Below, in pieces: positions 1 through 7,547 of a stretch of 64,000 nucleotides of DNA. The notes under the pieces were generated by a model. The model saw only the letters and a program-made list of their open reading frames with translations. It did not search any database and was not told where the DNA came from. Location of the stretch: positions 248,001 through 312,000 of the forward strand of contig JAJFBE010000001.1 of NCBI GenBank assembly GCA_020697255.1. The letters run 5' to 3'. A program made the position numbers and the translations under genes. The DNA is from Burkholderiales bacterium. GTDB lineage: Bacteria > Pseudomonadota > Gammaproteobacteria > Burkholderiales > UBA11063. Within the stretch, counting starts at the first letter, position 1. The number at the start of each line of letters is the position of its first letter.

Positions 1-126
1 AATCCATGTTCCGGCTGCCATTACAATAAGACCCGAACAAACTGCCGCAATAATCCATGGAATTTTTTCACACCCCATTAATAACTGCGGTTTCCATAAA
101 GCTTTGGGTAAGGCACGTCTACGCAT
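1..126 (-). CDS. VirB3/TrbD-like T4SS inner-membrane protein, partial (N-terminus only)
   Basis: Partial gene running off the left edge; the 42 visible residues begin MRRRALPKALW and contain L-L-M-G-C-E-K followed by a hydrophobic stretch (W-I-I-A-A-V-C-S-G-L-I-V-M). A basic N-terminus, a G-C-E/D-type motif and an immediate membrane segment match the VirB3/TrbD family, a small inner-membrane component that works with the VirB4/TrbE ATPase in conjugative type IV secretion. It starts 12 nt after the stop of the VirB2/TrbC-like gene on the same strand, which is the usual virB2-virB3 (trbC-trbD) order. The family call rests on the short N-terminus plus gene order; the next gene to the left should be a VirB4/TrbE ATPase. 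Confidence 0.65.
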   Translation of the reverse strand, partial: MRRRALPKALWKPQLLMGCEKIPWIIAAVCSGLIVMAAGTWI

Positions 127-138
127 ATAAACTTTCGT

Positions 139-471
139 CTACCAAAAAGCAAAACCTGATGATGCAGTCTTGGCCTGGCCTATCCACCACCCAAGTAAAA
201 ATGACCCGCCGCCAAGCCCCAGCATAATTAATACAACCTGGTCTGCCGCCTGCCCCTGCAATTTATTCCTGGCAAATGATACTGCCCCATATACAATCGA
301 ACCCATTCCACCAATTTTTAGCGCCCAGGCCAGGCCTGATTCAAAATAATGAGTGTTACTAGTAATTTCAGTTGGCAGGGCCACATTAGATAAAGCACGT
401 GCCAAATGATTGAATAAGTACAGGCAAATCATCAAATAACTTGCCTTAATTTTAGTTGTTAATATCTTCAC
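139..471 (-). CDS. VirB2/TrbC-like conjugative pilin precursor
   Basis: 110-residue protein with a signal-peptide-like N-terminus (basic start, hydrophobic core, A-R-A at about residue 26), then two hydrophobic segments at about 47-66 and 77-98, the second rich in glycine (M-L-G-L-G-G-G-S). This is the size and topology of VirB2/TrbC prepilins, which are processed and polymerise into the conjugative pilus. It is followed by the VirB3/TrbD-like gene and preceded by an exported protein of unknown function. There is no sequence identity proof here; the assignment comes from topology and synteny. It is evidence for an integrated conjugative element or plasmid-derived segment continuing left of the window. 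Confidence 0.65.
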   Translation of the reverse strand: MKILTTKIKASYLMICLYLFNHLARALSNVALPTEITSNTHYFESGLAWALKIGGMGSIVYGAVSFARNKLQGQAADQVVLIMLGLGGGSFLLGWWIGQAKTASSGFAFW

Positions 472-515
472 ATTTCTCTCCGTAAAATAATTTTGGTTTT
501 TTGTTTAAACGCTCC

Positions 516-950
516 TTATTTATTAACTGTCAGTACATTTTGCGACTCCCCTAAATAAATTTTGATTAAGTTATGCTCGATAAGATTGGTGGATAGTGAG
601 CCTTGGATAAAAACTGAATTTACTTTATTTACTTTAAACAAGTCTAATAGCTTCATCGTGTAACGCTTACTATCTTCACTAAAATAATAAATGTATACAG
701 GGGTTGGTTTATAATGTACATACATAATAATGCTTTTTAAACGCGGGTCTAATTGCTGTATATCATCTATTTGCGTATTTAATATAATAGCCTGTTTGGT
801 ATAGGTATAATTTTGCGTAGTTTTCTGGCTTATACTTTGAACCGGCAATTTATCTGCCAGAGCATAAACGGTGGTACACCATATACTCATAACCAGTATT
901 AGTTTAAATAGCAAAAACATATGATCATTCTTTACCAAAATATTATCCAT
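516..950 (-). CDS. Exported protein of unknown function in T4SS operon
   Basis: 144 residues with an N-terminal hydrophobic segment (about residues 11-31, ending V-Y-A-L-A) consistent with a signal peptide or signal anchor. The rest is soluble and rich in Tyr, Ile and Lys with no motif I recognise. It lies 44 bp upstream of the VirB2/TrbC-like gene and 22 bp downstream of the next gene, all on the minus strand, so it is probably co-transcribed with the transfer genes. A role in pilus assembly or periplasmic chaperoning would fit the position, but that is inference. An internal ATG at residue 11 (M-F-L-L-F) could be the real start and would give a more typical signal peptide. Confidence 0.55.
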   Translation of the reverse strand: MDNILVKNDHMFLLFKLILVMSIWCTTVYALADKLPVQSISQKTTQNYTYTKQAIILNTQIDDIQQLDPRLKSIIMYVHYKPTPVYIYYFSEDSKRYTMKLLDLFKVNKVNSVFIQGSLSTNLIEHNLIKIYLGESQNVLTVNK

Positions 951-972
951 TTTAAAAATTTTTAAAAACCTG

Positions 973-1722
973 TTAATTTAGGATTATTATTTGGTTTTTA
1001 TCCAGCTGGTTTCCACGTATCAGTTTTAAACTTTCTTTATTAAACCTCCAGGATAAACCACTGGCAACATCATTCTCGGATCTAAACAGCCCATCACTTA
1101 TAAGGTTACGTCCGCTGGTTGAAGATAATTTTTTGTTTTTACTATAGGGGTTAAAATAAAATAACAGCTCTCCCAGTTCATTCCACTTTGGCTTGGCCTG
1201 GATATTTATTTCATTGGTATTTGTTAATAAAAACAATGGCAATATTGCCTGGTATGCCATATACAGATGCCGGCTTACAATAGAATTATTATTTTGCTTA
1301 ACCGTATTTTTAAATGTTTGCCACAGCTCGAATGAAAAAAACTTACTCACTAAATCGGTAAGATGCAATAAATTAAAAAACTCCAATATAACTCCTTTAT
1401 CTTTCCGTTTCGCACTGATAATAAACAAGTACAATCCCTCTCTTTGCTTTAATATGTTTGAATTAAGCAATACAAGTGCATGATTTTTATTGGTTACAAA
1501 AGATGATATTCCGGAAATAAATTCTTTAGAATAATAATTGGTATGACTCTTATCGTTAAACTGATAAAAAAACTCATTTATCGGAATACCGAATGAAGGC
1601 TTTATTCTCGGATGCGGGTTAACTTGCTTTAATAATTCATGGTCAATTGATATAACCCTGTTATCTGCATCTAATTCAATACAATAATCCGGTTTTAATC
1701 TCTCGAGTAAGTCAAAGTGCAT
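973..1722 (-). CDS. Unknown cytoplasmic protein, possible PAS-like N-terminus, first gene of the T4SS-side operon
   Basis: 249 residues without a signal peptide or membrane segment. The N-terminal 70 residues (P-D-Y-C-I-E-L-D-A-D-N-R-V-I-S) read like the first strands of a PAS fold, but I do not see a complete domain. The C-terminal half is not recognised. It is the first gene of the leftward group ending in VirB2/VirB3-like genes, and a roughly 1.2 kb non-coding stretch lies upstream. It could be a regulator or a relaxosome or entry-exclusion type accessory protein. The start has the sequence AAGGTATATTTT before ATG, a plausible ribosome binding site at slightly long spacing. Confidence 0.5.
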   Translation of the reverse strand: MHFDLLERLKPDYCIELDADNRVISIDHELLKQVNPHPRIKPSFGIPINEFFYQFNDKSHTNYYSKEFISGISSFVTNKNHALVLLNSNILKQREGLYLFIISAKRKDKGVILEFFNLLHLTDLVSKFFSFELWQTFKNTVKQNNNSIVSRHLYMAYQAILPLFLLTNTNEINIQAKPKWNELGELLFYFNPYSKNKKLSSTSGRNLISDGLFRSENDVASGLSWRFNKESLKLIRGNQLDKNQIIILN

Positions 1723-1978
1723 AAAATATACCTTTTGGCAAAATCCACTGCATTAATGAAGATTCTTTTTTAATGTTATTGATAAAGTCATTCTATAAAA
1801 CGCCTTTTCAAAAATATTTTATTCTAACCAATGAGGCTTATAAAGCATATAAATACGTAGGTTTATAGCTAATTTAATGCATTAAAAAACCTTATTATAC
1901 GTTTAATGGTATTTTTTCTCTATACAAACGTAGTAAATTTTATTAATAGGCGCCATTTTAGTCTAAAGTGGTATAAAA

Positions 1979-2000
1979 GTTTTGCGAATATTCGCAAAAC
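1979..2000. promoter_or_regulatory. Perfect 22-bp palindrome, candidate operator
   Basis: The half-site GTTTTGCGAAT is followed directly by its exact reverse complement, giving an uninterrupted 22-bp palindrome in otherwise AT-rich non-coding DNA. It lies 257 bp upstream of the leftward T4SS-side operon. A site like this typically binds a dimeric repressor; the binding protein is unknown. It has no T-tract, so it does not look like a terminator. Confidence 0.45.
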
Positions 2001-2136
2001 CAGTAATTTAATAGCTAATATATTGAAATATAAGAAGAAAATATTTCTAATTTACTATATACATTTTAAACATTTTATCCAGCTGAATAGGCCAAAGGTA
2101 GCTGATACTAGACTTTTTGACAAAATCCGCCGTATT

Positions 2137-2221
2137 AATGAAGATTCTTTATTACCCCATTGGAGTGATATTCTACAAAGCACTCTTAAATGCTTTCTTC
2201 GAACCAATGAATCTTCATAAA
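2137..2221. repeat. Dispersed hairpin repeat, copy 1
   Basis: The element is bounded by ATGAAGATTC on the left and GAATCTTCAT on the right, an exact 10-bp terminal inverted repeat. It contains the internal block TTCTACAAAGCACTC followed by TAAATGCTTTCTTCGA. A second copy with the same ends and inner block lies at about 41697-41781, and a solo left half lies near 1755. Such repeats are common as mobile, non-autonomous or RNA-hairpin elements; its nature is not known. Confidence 0.6.
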
Positions 2222-2514
2222 TATAGCATTTTGGTGAAAAATTTTTTAGTTAATGGTTTATAGCAGTTATGTGCAACTCCTCTTAAATAAATTGTATCAA
2301 ACTTGTTTTAGAGTGCATTTTAATAAGATTAAGGAAAAATTGATATACCAAATTTTGGTAAGTCCATTATTCCACTTATAAAGGCTACGTATAACCATCC
2401 TACAAAATACTCGGAAAAAATACTCTGTTCAAATGACCATTTATAGCCTTTACAAGAAAAACCATAAAATAAACATACCTAATGCCCTCCCCGGCATTTA
2501 TTAGTATATTAAGG

Positions 2515-2570
2515 TTACTACAGATAAATACATTTAATTATACTTTAAAATAAATGTTTATATTCTACAA
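2515..2570 (+). repeat. 56-bp conserved non-coding element, copy 1
   Basis: Aligns without gaps to 7445-7500 with 43 of 56 positions identical; the best blocks are TTACTACA-n-ATAAATACA and TAAAT-n-TTTAT-n-TTCT. The second copy lies directly upstream of the XRE gene at 7548. Here the next repressor gene starts about 345 bp downstream, so the two copies have different distances to their genes. It may be a promoter or operator module duplicated with the signalling locus. Confidence 0.4.
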
Positions 2571-2776
2571 TAAATAATTATTATACCTCATAATTATTTC
2601 TTATGCAAATATATTTTTAAATTTCTATTTGTATGTTTTATCTTGGAAAGCTCTACGAATTAAATCGATACCCCACCCAACCAAAACACGATTATATTAC
2701 ATTTATTAAAGTAAAATGTAATTATTTTATATTGAACGGCATGTATTTAGACTAAATATAAGGTAGAAGTAATAAA

Positions 2777-2824
2777 ATTGCTGCAATTAGCAATCTAATG
2801 TAATAAATTTAGCAATATGTTGCT
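2777..2824 (+). promoter_or_regulatory. Two short inverted repeats, candidate autoregulatory operators
   Basis: ATTGCT-6 nt-AGCAAT (2777-2794) and AGCAA-TATG-TTGCT (2811-2824) share the pentamer AGCAA/TTGCT in both orientations. They lie about 90-140 bp upstream of the S24-type repressor at 2915. Paired operators upstream of a CI/LexA-like gene are typical for autorepression, but binding is inferred only from the symmetry. Confidence 0.3.
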
Positions 2825-2914
2825 TGTTTATTGATTATGGAAAAGAGAAGTATGAAGAACCCTAAAATAAGTATGGTAAAATGAGGTATTTGACAATATT
2901 AATAGGTGTTATTA

Positions 2915-3547
2915 ATGAGCAAAGATTGCCAATTTACAAATAATTTATCTATAAATTTAAAGTATTTAATGAAAACTACTGGAATAACATCGGTTGACTT
3001 AGCGAAATCAGTAGGGGTTTCTGCAGAAACAATAGGAAAAATAAAAAACGGGTTATTTCTAAACCCTTCATTAAAAGTATTAATGGGTATATGTAATCAT
3101 TTTAAAATAACCCTGAATGAATTAATCAGCAAAAATTTGGCAAATAGAAGCCAACCAGCATCAAATGAGTTTAGTGAAATTCCCGTTATTGGCTGGGACA
3201 AAATCAAAGACTGGAAAGACGCCAAGCCTGAGTCGTCAATCCATATTGAAGATATGGTATCTAAAAGTATTTTTGCTTTACATATTGGTAATTCTTACGG
3301 TGGCGTATTCCCTAAGAATTCATTTATTTTTGTTGATACTGCTTTGAAAACTAAAAATAATGTATATGTTTTGGTACAATGTAATAACAATGAGAGTTTT
3401 AATATAAAGAAGTTTATCATAGAAGATCATTTATATTTGCAAAGTGTTTTACCAGACGTAAATAGCCTGGTAAAATATGATCCAAAAGAATATTTAATTT
3501 TTGGGGTTATTATCGGTTATCATAAAACTAAGTTTTTTAAATATTAG
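2915..3547 (+). CDS. CI/LexA-type repressor: XRE helix-turn-helix plus S24 peptidase-like domain
   Basis: 210 residues. An N-terminal HTH_3 domain spans about residues 12-72 (D-L-A-K-S-V-G-V-S-A-E-T-I-G-K-I-K-N-G), followed by a linker and a C-terminal S24-like domain. That domain contains G-N-S-Y at 125-128 and I-K-K-F at 164-167, the places of the Ser and Lys of the self-cleavage dyad. The usual G-D-S-M is altered to G-N-S-Y, so autocleavage is uncertain. I chose the ATG at 2915 rather than the GTG at 2906 because AGGTG ends 6 nt before it. It sits 14 bp before the first response regulator, so it probably heads the operon 2915-7331. Whether it answers DNA damage or the kinase pathway is not visible. 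Confidence 0.85.
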   Translation: MSKDCQFTNNLSINLKYLMKTTGITSVDLAKSVGVSAETIGKIKNGLFLNPSLKVLMGICNHFKITLNELISKNLANRSQPASNEFSEIPVIGWDKIKDWKDAKPESSIHIEDMVSKSIFALHIGNSYGGVFPKNSFIFVDTALKTKNNVYVLVQCNNNESFNIKKFIIEDHLYLQSVLPDVNSLVKYDPKEYLIFGVIIGYHKTKFFKY

Positions 3548-3561
3548 GAAGAGCTAAATAT

Positions 3562-4509
3562 ATGGAATTCATCCCAGCCTATTTTTATCCGACCACTTTA
3601 GTGTTTGTAGACGATCTACCTTTAGCATTGGATGCCTATAAATCCCTTTTTGCTAAGTCAGGGTTTAATTGTATATTTTATGAAAACTCGAAAAGCGCTC
3701 TTGAGTTTTTTGAAAACTATTCCACACCACTTACCGAGATTAACTTTATAAGTAAGATTTGTCAATTTGATTCAGAAAAGCCTAATACTCAATATGCAGT
3801 ACAATTAGATATTTCCCAAACTATTGAATTGGCTAAATCGCAAACAAAATATAATGAAGTATCAGTTTTATTAACTGATTATAATATGAAACCAGGCAAA
3901 AATGGGATTGAGCTATGTCAAGTATTAAAAAGACATAAATTTAAAAAACTCCTGCTTACAGAACTTCAAACATACCAAGCTGCACTTAAAGCTTTAAACA
4001 ATGGAGTTATTAATTATTTTGTAAGTAAAATGGATGCACCTGAAATGATAAAAGAAGCAGTTACAGAGCTTTCGATACATTTTTTCAACGATAAAACAGC
4101 AGATTTTAGAAAGTATTTAGAGACAAACTCATTATCGCCGTTATCAGATCCGGTGTTTATAGAATATTTTTTGGAAATAATTAAGAAGCTTGATATTATT
4201 GAATATTATTTGATAGATAAAAATGGGAGTTATCTCTTAATCGACTCTAATCGGCAAAACCACGTTTTAATTGTACATAATGATCAGTCATTGGCTGAAT
4301 TTACGACTATATTAGAAGAATATAACTCTTTAAATAAAATAGTAAAATCTATATCAGAGAAAAAAATCATCCCATTTTTTGGAATAAATAAAGAGATTTC
4401 AGATATAGATGTAGCAAATGATATAAATGCCCACTTATATTGTTCAACAGTATTAGATGGTAAGCAAAAATATTATGTACATTTATTAAAGTATGATCTA
4501 AATTTATAA
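3562..4509 (+). CDS. Response regulator with expanded receiver domain and unknown output domain (locus 1)
   Basis: 315 residues. Receiver features are the acidic pair D17-D18 (L-V-F-V-D-D), candidate phospho-acceptor D106 (L-L-T-D-Y-N-M), T133 (K-K-L-L-L-T) and K156. The acidic pair lies 89 residues from the phospho-Asp, against about 44 in CheY-like proteins, so some 45 residues are inserted before beta-strand 3, ending in L-D-I-S-Q and Y-N-E-V-S-V-L-L. The C-terminal domain (about 195-315) has Y-Y-L-I-D-K-N-G-S-Y-L-L-I-D and I-P-F-F-G-I. It lacks a DNA-binding motif I recognise. The same architecture recurs at 10396 and 42859. It follows the S24 repressor by 14 bp and shares the operon with a GNAT and a hybrid kinase, its likely partner. 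Confidence 0.8.
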   Translation: MEFIPAYFYPTTLVFVDDLPLALDAYKSLFAKSGFNCIFYENSKSALEFFENYSTPLTEINFISKICQFDSEKPNTQYAVQLDISQTIELAKSQTKYNEVSVLLTDYNMKPGKNGIELCQVLKRHKFKKLLLTELQTYQAALKALNNGVINYFVSKMDAPEMIKEAVTELSIHFFNDKTADFRKYLETNSLSPLSDPVFIEYFLEIIKKLDIIEYYLIDKNGSYLLIDSNRQNHVLIVHNDQSLAEFTTILEEYNSLNKIVKSISEKKIIPFFGINKEISDIDVANDINAHLYCSTVLDGKQKYYVHLLKYDLNL

Positions 4510-4540
4510 TAGATATATCATATCCAGAGATAGGTGCTAA

Positions 4541-5134
4541 ATGATATATTACGAAACTGAGCGATTAATAATTAGGCAATGGCAACAAAGTGACATTGCC
4601 CCATTTGTTTTATTAAATCAAGATAAAGCTGTAATGCAATTCCTAATTCCGCTTAACGAACAGCAAACCATTACATTAGTTAATAAATTTATTCAACATT
4701 TTAAGCAATTTGGTTATACAATATATGCATGTGAATTAAAATCCAATAGGCAATTCATTGGTTTCATTGGTTTATGGCATAGGTTTGACATGCCATTTTC
4801 GCCATGTGTTGAAATTGGCTGGCGTTTATTTAGAAAACATTGGGGGCAAGGGTTAGCTACCGAAGCAGCAAAAAAATGTTTAGAAATTGGCTTTCTAGAA
4901 TTTAACTTAGATGAAATAGTGTCTTTTTGTGCTAAAATCAACATCAAATCTGAACGCGTAATGCAGAAAATTAATATGGTTTATTGTGAAGGGGATGATT
5001 TTTATCATTATAAACTAGCCAGGAATAATCCTTTAAGCCTTCACATTTTATATCGCATCAAAAAAACTGCCTGGATAGAAACTACTTTGCATGGAAGAAT
5101 AAATAGTGAGAATTTTAACCTGGCACAAATATAA
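4541..5134 (+). CDS. GNAT-family N-acetyltransferase (RimJ/RimL-like)
   Basis: 197 residues. It begins Y-E-T-E-R-L-I-I-R-Q-W, typical of the RimJ/RimL branch of GNAT proteins, with E-I-G-W-R-L and the acetyl-CoA pyrophosphate loop region H-W-G-Q-G-L-A-T-E-A at about 98-107. The family transfers acetyl from acetyl-CoA to an amine, often a protein N-terminus or a small amine. The GNAT fold ends near residue 175; the last 20 residues are extra and overlap the start of the kinase gene by 29 bp. Location between response regulator and kinase, with overlap, indicates translational coupling. The substrate is unknown; it could make or modify a signal, but this is speculation. Confidence 0.85.
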   Translation: MIYYETERLIIRQWQQSDIAPFVLLNQDKAVMQFLIPLNEQQTITLVNKFIQHFKQFGYTIYACELKSNRQFIGFIGLWHRFDMPFSPCVEIGWRLFRKHWGQGLATEAAKKCLEIGFLEFNLDEIVSFCAKINIKSERVMQKINMVYCEGDDFYHYKLARNNPLSLHILYRIKKTAWIETTLHGRINSENFNLAQI

Positions 5135-7331
5135 TTATGTAAATCATGTGATATTCGTTATTTTTGGAGTATGGTTTATATTATTAGGAACCAGGATAAT
5201 TGTTCCAAATCTTCATCCGCATGTTAGTTCTATAAATCAAGTTATTGAAAATTTTATCCACATATTTCTTATCTTACTTGTATTAAAAATATATATTAAC
5301 TTATCTAAAGATGATAAACGGGTATTTAAATGGTTTATAGTTACTAATATATTTTTTTTTCTTAATGATGCAGTTTTCTATCTATTTGTTTACTTACCAG
5401 GAAACCACTCCCATATATCACAAGAAATATATTCTTTAGGGAAAACCCTATTAAATAACACTCCATTTATAGTTTGGTTAATAGCTATAATCATTTTTTT
5501 ATCCAAAATATTGATCCGTGATGTTATGAGCAAACGATTATTTTTTCAAATCTTGCCATTTTTAATAGGTTTTAATTTAATTGTAATTACGCTTTTTTTG
5601 TCGCCTGTTGGTTTTAAAGTCAGCACGGGTACTATTCATAATCTATTTTCTGTTAGTGGATTTATTATAGAGTCTATTATTTTTGATATTGCGATATTAT
5701 GTCTGGTATATTCACAAAATAGAGGTATTTCCTTGATTTTATCCGGTTTTATAGTCGTTATAACTGGTGATTTTTTAATCACATACTGTTGGATGGCTAA
5801 AATAGAGGAGATATATGGATACGGTAGCTTACTGTGGTTCTTAGGTATGATATTAATCCTATGGGGCGTACTAAAATTAACTTATGATAAAAGCTATAAT
5901 ATCAAATTATGGTTTAGAAGCAGTGGTAGTATAAAGTCTAAAGTAACATTTTGGGCTTTTGGAATTTCAGCCGCTAGCTTTTTATTATTTATCATAATTG
6001 CCTGGCTATTTTCTTTTATAAATAAGCATGCACTAATTGCTTTACCTGTATTTATTATGTTTTACTCCATTTTCGTAGTAAGTTTATCCGTACTTATGGG
6101 CAAAGTTTTTGAAGTTCCATTTAAGCAGATAGAGAATAATATTAAGTTTATGCTAGTCAGCCATGACAGGGATAAAATTGATTCAGATTTTTCTATAGAT
6201 GAGTTTATTTTCCTACAAAAAGTTATTGTTAATGCTTTCAAATCTAAAGAAGAACAAGATTTAATCCGTAGAAAATTTGGGGATTATGCTGCCGAAGTAG
6301 CGCATGATATCGCATCACCTTTAAATGCAATGAGTATTGCTGTGTCCAATTTAAAAAAACGTAATAATGTTGAAAAAGATGATATTGCCCTGCTAGAAAG
6401 AGCCATGTTAAGTGTAAAAGATATAACTAATAATTTATTAGCCAATTATAGAAATCTAGATGAAGGTATTTATAAAGACTTACACCCAGATAGTGATAAT
6501 AATGTTCCACGGCATATTTTACTAGCTCCACTTCTAATAAATCTAATAGAAAATAAACGAATTGAATGGACAAATGAACCTTGTAATATATCCATTAATT
6601 TAAGCAATCAGAGCAACCTACTTTGGGCTTATGTAGCACCACAAGCATTATCAAGGGCAGTATCAAATCTGTTGAATAATGCTTATGAAAGCCTAAATAA
6701 AAAAGAACGCAATATTACTGTAACTTTATCCCAGATAAAGAATTTTTTTGAGCTGACAATTAAAGACAATGGACGTGGAATTCCACAGCAATATTTAGAA
6801 GATGTACTTTTAGGTAAAAGCTTGAAACATCCAGGTAGCGGCATGGGCTTATCCGGAGCTAAAAAATTTTTAACCTCAATAAATGGTGACTTAAAAATTA
6901 GTTCTACATATGAAGAAAGTACGACAATCTCTATAACCTTACCTATAGCAGATAGTCCGATATGGTTTAGTTCTCAAATTGTATGTAACCCAAAAACAGA
7001 GTTTATTATCTTAGATGATGAACCATCAATTATTATGCTTTGGCAACGGATTTTAACAAGATATAATGCTAAAGGTAAGTACTTCTCAAATATCAGGGAC
7101 TTTGATATCTGGTTTCATACAAATGATAATAACGATGTTGTATACCTTATAGATTATGATATTAAAGATAGTATGACTGGCATGGATATAATTCATAAAT
7201 ACAACTTATCCAATGTTTATATGTTAACCAATCATGCAGAAGAGCCATGGTTACAGTCTTTAGCTAGAAATAATACCTTTAAATTAGTACCTAAATCAAT
7301 AATTAATTATATTCAAATTATTTATCCATAA
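5106..7331 (+). CDS. Polytopic hybrid sensor histidine kinase with C-terminal receiver domain (locus 1)
   Basis: 741 residues from a GTG start preceded by GGAAGA at 8 nt. About eight hydrophobic segments lie between residues 13 and 257 and two more at about 281-305 and 309-334. Then come a short linker, a DHp domain with the phospho-acceptor H400 (V-A-H-D-I-A-S-P-L) and a GHKL ATPase with N-box S-N-L-L-N-N (520-525), D-N-G-R-G (554-558) and G-S-G-M-G-L. A receiver domain occupies about 632-741, with L-D-D-E, candidate phospho-Asp D683 (L-I-D-Y-D) and a late Pro-Lys-Ser. The multi-pass sensor without a large periplasmic domain suggests sensing of a membrane-permeable or membrane-embedded ligand (inference). 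Its closest relative in the window is the kinase at 11321-13501. Confidence 0.88.
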   Translation: MRILTWHKYNYVNHVIFVIFGVWFILLGTRIIVPNLHPHVSSINQVIENFIHIFLILLVLKIYINLSKDDKRVFKWFIVTNIFFFLNDAVFYLFVYLPGNHSHISQEIYSLGKTLLNNTPFIVWLIAIIIFLSKILIRDVMSKRLFFQILPFLIGFNLIVITLFLSPVGFKVSTGTIHNLFSVSGFIIESIIFDIAILCLVYSQNRGISLILSGFIVVITGDFLITYCWMAKIEEIYGYGSLLWFLGMILILWGVLKLTYDKSYNIKLWFRSSGSIKSKVTFWAFGISAASFLLFIIIAWLFSFINKHALIALPVFIMFYSIFVVSLSVLMGKVFEVPFKQIENNIKFMLVSHDRDKIDSDFSIDEFIFLQKVIVNAFKSKEEQDLIRRKFGDYAAEVAHDIASPLNAMSIAVSNLKKRNNVEKDDIALLERAMLSVKDITNNLLANYRNLDEGIYKDLHPDSDNNVPRHILLAPLLINLIENKRIEWTNEPCNISINLSNQSNLLWAYVAPQALSRAVSNLLNNAYESLNKKERNITVTLSQIKNFFELTIKDNGRGIPQQYLEDVLLGKSLKHPGSGMGLSGAKKFLTSINGDLKISSTYEESTTISITLPIADSPIWFSSQIVCNPKTEFIILDDEPSIIMLWQRILTRYNAKGKYFSNIRDFDIWFHTNDNNDVVYLIDYDIKDSMTGMDIIHKYNLSNVYMLTNHAEEPWLQSLARNNTFKLVPKSIINYIQIIYP

Positions 7332-7444
7332 AATTATTGAATTGACTAATTATTTCTTTTTAATTATTTTTCATGTTTCTTATAACTTTTTTGAAGTTGC
7401 TAAATTTACACTTGGTGCAAATATTATCTAATAATGTGTTAAAA

Positions 7445-7500
7445 TTACTACATATAAATACAATTAATTATATCACTACCTAAATATTTATGTTCTGCCA
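7445..7500 (+). repeat. 56-bp conserved non-coding element, copy 2 (upstream of XRE gene)
   Basis: Ungapped match (43/56) to 2515-2570. It ends 47 bp before the ATG of the XRE gene at 7548, so this copy could carry that gene's promoter or operator. The following stretch contains TATTATAATTATT, a reasonable -10 region. Confidence 0.4.
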
Positions 7501-7547
7501 TAAACTATTGCTGTATATTATAATTATTTTTTGTGTGGGAATATTTT

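Larger units (their letters stand above)
1723..2914. other. AT-rich intergenic region with repeats and operator-like palindromes
   Basis: About 1.2 kb without a convincing gene between the leftward T4SS-side operon and the rightward repressor gene. It holds a half copy of the ATGAAGATTC repeat (about 1755-1766), a perfect 22-bp palindrome (1979-2000), a full copy of the 85-bp hairpin repeat (2137-2221), a 56-bp element shared with the region before the second XRE gene (2515-2570), and paired short inverted repeats just upstream of the repressor (2777-2824). A 104-codon open frame at 1906-2220 crosses the palindrome and the hairpin repeat and has no recognisable protein features, so I treat it as non-coding. 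Confidence 0.6.

Noticed and set aside
1906-2220. 104-codon open frame in the long intergenic region
   Set aside because: It runs through a perfect palindrome and a dispersed hairpin repeat, has no ribosome binding site and its product has no domain features.
3562-7331. Legionella-type lqs or Vibrio cqs quorum-sensing locus
   Set aside because: No LqsA/CqsA-like synthase (PLP-dependent) lies nearby, the response regulator's output domain is different as far as I can judge, and the kinases have about ten membrane segments.
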